This document shows, in pieces, positions 5,329 to 10,527 of a stretch of DNA of 10,527 nt. The position numbers and the translations under genes are program-made. The notes below the pieces were generated by a model. It did no database searches and was not told the DNA's origin. It was given only the letters and a program-made list of their open reading frames with translations. How positions within the stretch are numbered: position 1 is the stretch's first letter; each line of letters begins with the position of its first letter. Where the stretch lies: assembly GCA_023442945.1 (NCBI GenBank), contig JAEZWW010000072.1, positions 1-10,527 on the forward strand. Direction: 5' to 3'. The DNA comes from Pseudomonadota bacterium (GTDB taxonomy: Bacteria > Pseudomonadota > Gammaproteobacteria > Burkholderiales > Burkholderiaceae_C).

Positions 5329-6711
5329 TTAAGGCCGCAGGCCCGTGAACCGCCGCCACCCCAGCAAACCCAACATGCCGGCCAGCGCCGCCAGGGCCCA
5401 GGTGCCGAGCGCGGGCACCTGCACCAGCGGCAGCGGCAGCGTGACGCGCACCACGTTGCTGTACACGCTGGTGCCGTCGCGGTCGGTCGCGGTCATGCGC
5501 AGGTAGTAGGTTCGGTCTGGGGTCGGCTGCAGTTCGCCAGCGGCGATGGTGCGGTTGTTGGGCACGCCGTCCACGTTCACGGGCGTCCAGGTGCGCTGGT
5601 CGGTGCTGATTTCCAAGGTGTAGGCGACCACGCAAGGCGCGGGCGTGGTCCACTTCACATCGATGGTCTTACCCCCGTTCGCCGCGGCCTCCAGCTCCGG
5701 CGCGGGTGGCGCGGCCGTGGTCTGCTCCCACACCGCGACCTGACCGTAGGTGGGTGGGCCGTTCATCGGCAGGTAAAGGTACTTGCCGGCAGCGTCGGTG
5801 GCCAGCGGGATGCTGCCGCGGTTGGCACCGTAGGCGTAGGTGGCGTCGCTCATCCGTGCCACGCGGTTGCCTTCGGGGTCGAACTTTTCGACGATGTTCG
5901 GCCGGCTGGAGACATACACGAACCCGCACCGGTCCACCGCAACACCGGCGGAATACGGGCCCTCCACAGGCCCGATCTGGCGCAGCGGCTGTCCCTGGAC
6001 GTTGAAAACCTGCACAAACCTGCCGTACCCGTCGCCGGCCGCGTAAATGTTGTCCTGCGCGTCGACCGCCATCTGCAGCACGTCGCCCGTGGGGTCCACG
6101 CTGGGTGTAGCGCTCCAACGTGTGGCGCCGTCCACGCCCTTGACGACGAAGCCCGTCTTCCACTGCGGCGGCGGGTTGGGCATGTTCAGGGTGGAGATGA
6201 GCAAGTCGCCGGTGGAGGTGGCAGCCATGCTGGTGGCGCCGCGCTCGGTCGGGTTGTAGGGCCGCTGGTCGTTGATGTGAAACAGCTCGACCTCGTTCGC
6301 GCCCGTGCTGTCGTAACGGTAGACGGTGCCGCTGCGGTAGTAGGTCGACACATAGTAGTTTCCACCTACCACGACCGCGCCCGATGGTGACGGGCCGGAG
6401 CCCACCGGGTTGACCAGGAACTCCCGTTCCTGTGGCTGGCCGCCAGGGCCGGCCGGGTACACCCGAATGGCGTGGTTATGGGCCACCAGCAGCTTGTTGG
6501 TGGCGGGATCGACGTTGATGCCGTTGATGGTGTTGGCCGACCCCACCGTCAGCGTGATGTGCTGGGTATAGTCGTTCAGGCCGACGGCGCCCGCGCCGAT
6601 GGGGGCGCTCAGCGCGACCCCCACGGCCAGCGCCAGCCGGGCGCTGCGCGGAACCGGGGCCAGATCGTGCTCTGCGCCACGACCAGGCGCCACGCTTAAG
6701 AACTTGGTCAT
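5329..6711 (-). CDS. Secreted beta-propeller / fibronectin-III protein with IPTL-CTERM-like sorting signal
   Basis: This 460-residue protein is exported. A signal peptide with an unusually long N-region has its hydrophobic core at 25-43 (LALAVGVALSAPIGAGAVG). Residues about 47-330 are repeated NHL/SMP-30-like propeller strands, for example INGINVDPATNKLLVA (62-77), LQMAVDAQDNIYAAG (212-226), SAGVAVDRCGFVYVSS (254-269) and LATDAAGKYLYLP (303-315). Residues about 336-425 are a fibronectin type III domain (YTLEISTDQRTWTPV, then TYYLRMTATDRDGTSVYSN). The tail VPALGTWAL (432-440), a hydrophobic segment to 451 and the basic WRRF match the IPTL-CTERM layout, processed by exosortase-like enzymes (XrtH in other species) during surface anchoring. 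The ATG at 6711 has AAGAGG five bases upstream. Its role is unknown: surface structure or ligand binding is inference. No exosortase is in the window. Confidence 0.82.
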   Translation of the reverse strand: MTKFLSVAPGRGAEHDLAPVPRSARLALAVGVALSAPIGAGAVGLNDYTQHITLTVGSANTINGINVDPATNKLLVAHNHAIRVYPAGPGGQPQEREFLVNPVGSGPSPSGAVVVGGNYYVSTYYRSGTVYRYDSTGANEVELFHINDQRPYNPTERGATSMAATSTGDLLISTLNMPNPPPQWKTGFVVKGVDGATRWSATPSVDPTGDVLQMAVDAQDNIYAAGDGYGRFVQVFNVQGQPLRQIGPVEGPYSAGVAVDRCGFVYVSSRPNIVEKFDPEGNRVARMSDATYAYGANRGSIPLATDAAGKYLYLPMNGPPTYGQVAVWEQTTAAPPAPELEAAANGGKTIDVKWTTPAPCVVAYTLEISTDQRTWTPVNVDGVPNNRTIAAGELQPTPDRTYYLRMTATDRDGTSVYSNVVRVTLPLPLVQVPALGTWALAALAGMLGLLGWRRFTGLRP

Positions 6712-6941
6712 TCCAACCTCTTTAAAACCAATTTAGTACATAAATTTGAGCGCAAAGTCGCCGAAACAGTCCACCTAAGATCGTTTCAAAGCAGCGATGC
6801 GCCGTACAAATTCACGGTTGACCAATTCAGAAGTGCACGCACTCTGCTGGAGGTATTGACTTTGACAATGGTCAAAAGCGATGTGCAAAACGACTTTTTT
6901 TCTTAGACTGCGCCCTCTCCCCACCCAAACACAGGCACCCC
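6712..6941. promoter_or_regulatory. Divergent promoter region between propeller protein and LysE-family exporter
   Basis: This 230-base, A/T-richer gap separates two divergent starts, so it must hold both promoters. On the minus strand, TATGTACTAAATT lies shortly before the AAGAGG ribosome site and could be a -10 region, with a poor -35. On the plus strand, TTGACT (6856) and TTGACA (6862) are good -35 hexamers, but no good -10 follows at 16-18 bases. This would fit an activator-dependent promoter. The two -35-like hexamers overlap the inverted repeat listed separately. Confidence 0.45.
6861..6876. promoter_or_regulatory. Palindromic operator candidate TTTGAC-N4-GTCAAA
   Basis: TTTGAC (6861-6866) and GTCAAA (6871-6876) form a perfect inverted repeat separated by AATG, 65 bases before the exporter ATG and overlapping a TTGACA -35 hexamer. 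Two-fold symmetric half-sites over a -35 are typical for a dimeric regulator that blocks or recruits polymerase. No regulator gene lies next to it, so the binding protein is unknown. Confidence 0.4.
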
Positions 6942-7562
6942 ATGATCAGGCTGCAATTTCTGATCACCTCCCTCATCGTCGTGCTGATACCGGGCACGGG
7001 CGTGGTGTTCACCGTCGCCACCGGCATCACGCGTGGGCGCCGCGCGGCGGTGTGGGCCGCTTTGGGCTGCACGCTGGGGATCGTCCCGCACCTGCTGGCC
7101 ACGGTGCTGGGCCTGGCGGCGGTGATGCACGCCAGCGCGTTGGCGTTTGAGGTGCTGAAGTTGGCCGGCGTGCTGTACCTGCTGTACCTGGCGGTGATGA
7201 CATGGCGCGACCGAGCGGGCTTTGCCATCGACCCGGCCAGCGCGGCCGAAACGTCGACCGGGCGCATCGTGCTGCGGGCGTTTTTGATGAACATCCTCAA
7301 CCCCAAGCTGACGATCTTCTTTTTGGCCTTCCTGCCGCAGTTTGTGCACCCGGGCGAAGCGCTGCCCCCGATGGCGCAGATGCTGGTGCTGAGCGCCGTG
7401 TTCATGGCCATGACCTTCGCCGTGTTCGTGGTCTACGGTTTTCTGGCCCACGCCTTCCGCCGCGCGGTGGTGGAATCGCCCCGCGTCCAGAACTGGCTGC
7501 GCCGCGGCTTTGCTGCGTCGTTTGCCGGACTGGGGGCGAACCTGGCGTTGTCCAACCGCTGA
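6942..7562 (+). CDS. LysE/RhtB-family amino-acid exporter
   Basis: The 206-residue inner-membrane protein belongs to the LysE/RhtB translocator family, which exports amino acids such as lysine, homoserine or threonine, or related metabolites, driven by the ion gradient. The signature after the first membrane segment is IPGTGVVFTVATGITRGRR (16-34), the family's PGP-type loop. Hydrophobic segments are at about 4-24, 38-62, 66-86, 112-133, 145-168 and 186-203. LMNILNPKLTIFFLAFLPQF (115-134) is the second conserved block. Length is typical and no damage is seen. The ATG at 6942 has only CAGG as a weak ribosome site. The divergent propeller gene shares the promoter gap; whether they are co-regulated is unknown. 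The substrate cannot be read from the sequence. Confidence 0.92.
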   Translation: MIRLQFLITSLIVVLIPGTGVVFTVATGITRGRRAAVWAALGCTLGIVPHLLATVLGLAAVMHASALAFEVLKLAGVLYLLYLAVMTWRDRAGFAIDPASAAETSTGRIVLRAFLMNILNPKLTIFFLAFLPQFVHPGEALPPMAQMLVLSAVFMAMTFAVFVVYGFLAHAFRRAVVESPRVQNWLRRGFAASFAGLGANLALSNR

Positions 7563-7810
7563 ACGGCGCGGCCCCTGGCCGTCAGCCCGCCCTTGTCCTT
7601 TGCCGCCCACCCGCGCGGCTGCCGCGGCGCAGCGCGCGGGTCGCGGGACAGGTCTCGCGGGACCTTTCGATTGCTACATTTTTTCTAGCTGCCCGCGCAG
7701 GTGGTTCTAAGGCCCATCGACGGTTTTATCTAAAAACACGGCCCTGCGCTGCCCTGCCCCGCTGCGAAATGGCTTCGAGCAGCCGCCCGCACCGGTTGCG
7801 CTGGCGCCGG
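7563..7810. other. Convergent intergenic gap after the exporter
   Basis: These 248 bases lie between the 3' ends of the exporter and the minus-strand small gene. They contain repeat copy D and otherwise G/C-rich sequence in which I see no supported gene and no intrinsic terminator with a T-tract. Confidence 0.5.
7670..7730 (+). repeat. Dispersed intergenic repeat, copy D
   Basis: The copy reads TTGCTACATTTTTTCTAGC, then TGCCCGCGCAGGTGGTTC, then TAAGGCCCATCGACGGTTTT, with TAGCTG at 7686-7691. Like copy A it sits between the 3' ends of convergent genes, and it has the same orientation as the other three copies. Confidence 0.65.
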
Positions 7811-7960
7811 TCAGTGGCGCTTGAAGTACTGGATTTCCCGCTCGTGCTGCTCGGCCTGCTCACGGGTGTCGAAGGTGCCCAGGTTACGGCGCTTACCGGT
7901 CTTGGGGTCGGGCTTGCGCGAGTACAGGCGGTACTGGCCGTTGGCGAGTTTTCGGATCAT
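7811..7960 (-). CDS. Small basic conserved-type hypothetical protein (49 aa)
   Basis: The 49-residue product begins MIRKLANGQYRLYSRKPD, continues with PKTGKRRNLGTFDTREQ and ends AEQHEREIQYFKRH. The ATG at 7960 has a perfect AAGGAG (7973-7968) with a 7-base spacer, which strongly supports translation. The chain is rich in K/R and reads as short beta strands followed by an amphipathic helix. It resembles the small strand-strand-helix domains at the N-terminus of some tyrosine recombinases, and I recall near-identical short proteins in Burkholderiales. Nucleic-acid binding is a guess; no function is assigned. It lies 70 bases downstream of the AraC-type regulator on the same strand, and a hairpin lies in that gap (7990-8014). 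It may be co-transcribed or separately expressed. Confidence 0.75.
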   Translation of the reverse strand: MIRKLANGQYRLYSRKPDPKTGKRRNLGTFDTREQAEQHEREIQYFKRH

Positions 7961-7989
7961 GGGCTTGCTCCTTGAAGGGCTTGTCTGCT

Positions 7990-8014
7990 CCGTGGTGGGT
8001 GGGACGCGCCACGG
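7990..8014 (-). other. Hairpin between regulator gene and small protein gene
   Basis: CCGTGG (7990-7995) and CCACGG (8009-8014) can pair as a 6-base-pair stem with a 13-base loop. It lies 16 bases past the regulator stop and before the AAGGAG of the small gene. With no T-run it is a weak terminator candidate; it could also be an mRNA processing or stability element. Confidence 0.3.
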
Positions 8015-8030
8015 AAGGGTGCGGGTAGAG

Positions 8031-9161
8031 TCATCGGCCTGGCGAATGGTCGGCGCCCATCGGCGGCTCCCCTGCCGCGGACCGCAGCCCGCCAAAGCGC
8101 TGCCGGTACTGCGCAGGCGACAGGCGCACGTGGCGCCGGAACAGGCGCGCGAAAAAGCCCGCGTCGCTGTAACCCACCGCCAGCGCGACGGCGTCCACTG
8201 GGTCGGCGCCGGTTTCCAACAGGTGCTTGGCTTCCTCCACGCGCAAGGTGTGGACGTAGGCCAGCGGCGACAGGCCGGTGGCCCGCTGAAAGCGCCGCTG
8301 GAACGAGCGATCGGCCAGCCCCGCCAGCTGGGCCATGGCGGCCACCGGCGCCGGGTGGTCGTAGTGCTCGGCCAGCCAGCGCTGGCAGCGCGCAATGCGC
8401 GCGTCGCTGACCTGGCGCGTGTGCGCCGCGCAGGCATAAGGCTGCTGGCCCAGGTGGTGCCATTCGATCAGGTTCACCCGCGCCGTCTGCACCGCCAGCT
8501 CCACCCCCACGCAGCGCGCGATGAGGTACAGCCCCAGGTCCATCCAGGAAGCACCGCCGCCCGACATGATCAGCCGCTGGCCCTCGCCCGCCGCCACCAG
8601 CACGCGCTGCGGCCGCACCCGCACGCGGGGGTGACGCCGTTGCAGCAGATCGCAAAACGCCCAGTGCGTGGTGGCGTCCTCGCCGTCCAGCAAGTCCGCC
8701 TCGGCCAGCAACAAGGCGCCTGAGCAGGCCGCCGCCAGCCAGGCGCCCTGGGCGTGGCACGCGCGCACCCAGGCAATTTCGGACGCAAAGCGGCCGTCCA
8801 GCTCGGCCCAGGGCGAGATCAAAAGCTCGGGCACGATGGCAATGTCCGGCGCCGTGCAGGCGTCGCAGGCGCACTGCGCCTGGATCGTGACACCGTTGCC
8901 CACCTGCAGCGGCCCGGGCTGCGCCGCGACGACGATCGGCTCGAAGGGCGATGGCCCCGGCACCTCGCCCAGCACCAGCGGCCAATCGCGCGCGACCCCC
9001 ATGAACAGATCGACCAGCCCCAACACGACCGACGCGGCGGCCTCAGGCGTGGCCAGGATCGCCACGCGGATCGGCGCCGGCCCGCGCGCAGGCGCGAGCG
9101 CCGGGGCCGAAGCCACCGTCGGCGCCGGTACTGGCTGGGGTGAGAGCGCGGACGCTGCCAT
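8031..9161 (-). CDS. GlxA-type AraC-family transcriptional regulator (DJ-1/PfpI-like domain plus HTH)
   Basis: The 376-residue protein is a cytoplasmic transcription regulator. I chose ATG at 9161 because GGAGG (9174-9170) lies 8 bases upstream; a longer GTG reading from 9236 adds 25 unlikely residues. After a Pro/Ala-rich leader (1-30), residues about 31-215 form a DJ-1/PfpI-type domain, beginning IRVAILATPEAAASVVLG. The nucleophile-elbow cysteine is C146 in AAACSGALLLAEADLLDG, followed by the HWAFCDLL and RLIMSGGGASWMDLGLYLI blocks. Residues about 265-355 are the AraC double helix-turn-helix: MAQLAGLADRSFQRRFQRAT, then GLSPLAYVHTLRVEEAKHLL, then VALAVGYSDAGFFARLFRRH and LSPAQYRQRF. In this family the DJ-1 domain acts as sensor rather than enzyme. 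The ligand is unknown. The divergent TTC38-like gene is the natural candidate target. Confidence 0.93.
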   Translation of the reverse strand: MAASALSPQPVPAPTVASAPALAPARGPAPIRVAILATPEAAASVVLGLVDLFMGVARDWPLVLGEVPGPSPFEPIVVAAQPGPLQVGNGVTIQAQCACDACTAPDIAIVPELLISPWAELDGRFASEIAWVRACHAQGAWLAAACSGALLLAEADLLDGEDATTHWAFCDLLQRRHPRVRVRPQRVLVAAGEGQRLIMSGGGASWMDLGLYLIARCVGVELAVQTARVNLIEWHHLGQQPYACAAHTRQVSDARIARCQRWLAEHYDHPAPVAAMAQLAGLADRSFQRRFQRATGLSPLAYVHTLRVEEAKHLLETGADPVDAVALAVGYSDAGFFARLFRRHVRLSPAQYRQRFGGLRSAAGEPPMGADHSPGR

Positions 9162-9267
9162 GGCGCAAACCTCCGCCGTGTGGCCGAAATGGCCGCTGAC
9201 AGAAGGCATGCCACAACTTACGCTGGACGCCGGCACCTTTCAATGCCCCATCTGAAGGAGAAAGCCC
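9162..9267. promoter_or_regulatory. Divergent promoter region between AraC-type regulator and TTC38-like gene
   Basis: This 106-base gap holds the ribosome sites of both genes: GGAGG on the minus strand at 9174-9170 and GAAGGAG on the plus strand at 9254-9260. Between them, TGGCCGAAATGGCCGC carries TGGCC twice, 9 bases apart (9181-9185 and 9190-9194), a direct repeat of the kind AraC-family proteins use. No clear -35/-10 pair is evident, which would fit activator dependence. The site assignment is inference. Confidence 0.45.
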
Positions 9268-10527
9268 ATGTCCGCCGCCATCTCATCCTCCATCCGCTGC
9301 GACGCCCACGGCCTGCCGCTGGCGACCGACCAGGACAGCAGCGTCGCCGCCTGGAACACCGCCCTGGCGCAGTTCAACAGCCTGCGACTGGACCCGGTCG
9401 AGACGCTCCAAGCGGCCCTGGTCAACGACCCCGGCTTCATCGACGCCCACCAGGCCCTGGCGGCGCTGATGCTGAGCGCGATCGACGGCCAGCTCCTGCC
9501 GCCAGCCCGGCTGCACCTGGCCGCAGCGGCCGCGTGCGACCGGGCGCCGGACCTGCGCCAGCAGTCCCTGCAAGCGGCCCTGGCGACCTGGGCCGCCGGC
9601 GACATGCCTGGCGCCAACCGCTTGCTGGACCGCCATCTGGTGGACCACCCGCGCGACCTGCTGGCACTGCAGCTCACCCACATGCAGGACCTGGTGCTCG
9701 GCCAGACGGCGCTTCTGCGCGACCGCATCGGGCGCGCGCTCAGCGCCTGGAGCGCGGACGACAGCTGCTGGGGTTACCTGCTGGGCATGCAGGCGTTTGG
9801 CCTGGAGGAATGCGGCGAGTACGCGCGCGCCGAGGCCCTGGGCCGGGCGGCGGTGGCCCTGCACGCCGACGACGCCTGGGCCGTCCACGCCGTTGCCCAT
9901 GTCTGCGAAATGCAGGGCCGCCCGCGCGACGGCGTCCAATGGCTGGGCAGCGAGACCGCGCTTTGGCCCGACGCCAACGCGCTGGCCGTGCACAACCACT
10001 GGCACCTGGCCCTGTTTCATCTGCAACTGCGTGATCTGGACGGCGCGCTGGCGCTGTACGACCGCGCCATGGCACCCGGGCCGGCCAGCCTGGCGCTGGA
10101 CCTGGTCGACGCCAGCGCCCTGCTTTGGCGGCTGATGCTGCTGGGGCGCACCGACCTCGCCGCCCGCTGGCAGGCCCTGGCCCACCGCTGGGCCGAGCAA
10201 GCCGACTGGGGCTGGTTCGCCTTCAACGACGTGCACGCCCTGATGGCGCTGGTCGGCGCGTGCGACGACGCGGCGGCCCGCGCGGCCCTGGGGCGCATCG
10301 AACAGGCCGCTGCGCAGCCTGGTGCGGCGCCGGTCTGGCCCACCGTGGCGCTGCCGGCGGCCCAGGCGCTGGTCGCCTTCGGCCAAGGCCGGTTTGCGGC
10401 CTGCGCGCAAGGCCTGCTGCCCGTGATCGGCGTGACCGCGCCCCTGGGTGGCAGCCATGCGCAGCGCAGCGTGCTGATGCTGACGACGGGTGAAGCCGCC
10501 CGCCGCGGGGGCGATGCGGCCCTGGCG
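9268..10527 (+). CDS. TTC38-like tetratricopeptide repeat protein, partial at right edge
   Basis: The 420 visible codons run off the right edge in frame. TTC38-family proteins are about 470 residues, so only the end is missing. The ATG at 9268 has a strong GAAGGAG (9254-9260) with a 7-base spacer. The start is MSAAISSSIRCDAHGLPLAT, followed by helical TPR-like repeats from about 45 to 270. The family hallmarks are WAVHAVAHVCEMQGRPRDG (204-222), VHNHWHLALFHLQLRDLDGALALYDR (241-266, in two parts VHNHWHLALFHL and QLRDLDGALALYDR) and GGSHAQRSV (394-402). TPR proteins act as scaffolds, but the bacterial TTC38 group has no established reaction known to me. No signal peptide is seen, so it is probably cytoplasmic. 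Its divergent arrangement with the GlxA-type regulator suggests it is that regulator's target. Confidence 0.88.
   Translation, partial: MSAAISSSIRCDAHGLPLATDQDSSVAAWNTALAQFNSLRLDPVETLQAALVNDPGFIDAHQALAALMLSAIDGQLLPPARLHLAAAAACDRAPDLRQQSLQAALATWAAGDMPGANRLLDRHLVDHPRDLLALQLTHMQDLVLGQTALLRDRIGRALSAWSADDSCWGYLLGMQAFGLEECGEYARAEALGRAAVALHADDAWAVHAVAHVCEMQGRPRDGVQWLGSETALWPDANALAVHNHWHLALFHLQLRDLDGALALYDRAMAPGPASLALDLVDASALLWRLMLLGRTDLAARWQALAHRWAEQADWGWFAFNDVHALMALVGACDDAAARAALGRIEQAAAQPGAAPVWPTVALPAAQALVAFGQGRFAACAQGLLPVIGVTAPLGGSHAQRSVLMLTTGEAARRGGDAALA

Noticed and set aside
7811..8437. 208-codon frame joining regulator antiframe to the small protein
   Set aside because: Its first 159 codons overlap the regulator gene out of frame. 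Only the last 49 residues, with their own ATG and AAGGAG, are supported.
1..10527. tRNA or rRNA genes
   Set aside because: No tRNA-like cloverleaf signature such as the GGTTCGAATCC T-arm, and no rRNA sequence, was noticed on either strand.

Overview
The window looks like chromosomal DNA from a high-GC betaproteobacterium, most likely order Burkholderiales and family Comamonadaceae (inference). The genes are strongly G/C-ending, the gene families are typical of that group, and the intergenic gaps carry two repeat types that I associate with Comamonadaceae-like genomes. One is a GGGGTCAGACCCC palindrome cluster. The other is a roughly 58-base element built around TAGCTG, present four times.

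Layout. From the left edge, on the minus strand, lies the N-terminal part of an osmoprotectant (glycine betaine/choline class) ABC transporter binding protein. Next comes an AT-richer island (about 1070-2200) with a stand-alone PD-(D/E)XK nuclease-like gene of the DpnII/MboI restriction-endonuclease fold, started by TTG. A plus-strand SMUG1-type uracil-DNA glycosylase follows. Facing it is a nucleotidyltransferase-like gene broken by two single-base homopolymer indels. Its 5' end runs into the GGGGTCAGACCCC cluster, and a gene-free stretch with two more repeats follows. Then come pdxY (pyridoxal kinase, minus), a secreted beta-propeller/fibronectin-III protein with an IPTL-CTERM-like C-terminal sorting signal (minus), and a divergent LysE/RhtB-family exporter (plus). 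The right part holds a 49-residue conserved-looking basic protein (minus), a GlxA-type AraC regulator (minus), and a divergent TTC38-like tetratricopeptide protein that runs off the right edge.

How the genes relate. I do not see one multi-gene system. The clearest functional pairing is the divergent GlxA-type regulator and TTC38-like gene, which share a 106-base promoter gap. The other genes are mostly independent housekeeping or accessory functions: osmoprotection, base-excision repair, vitamin B6 salvage, amino-acid export and a surface protein. The more unusual items are the island nuclease, the doubly frameshifted nucleotidyltransferase, the two repeat families, and a palindromic operator candidate before the exporter.
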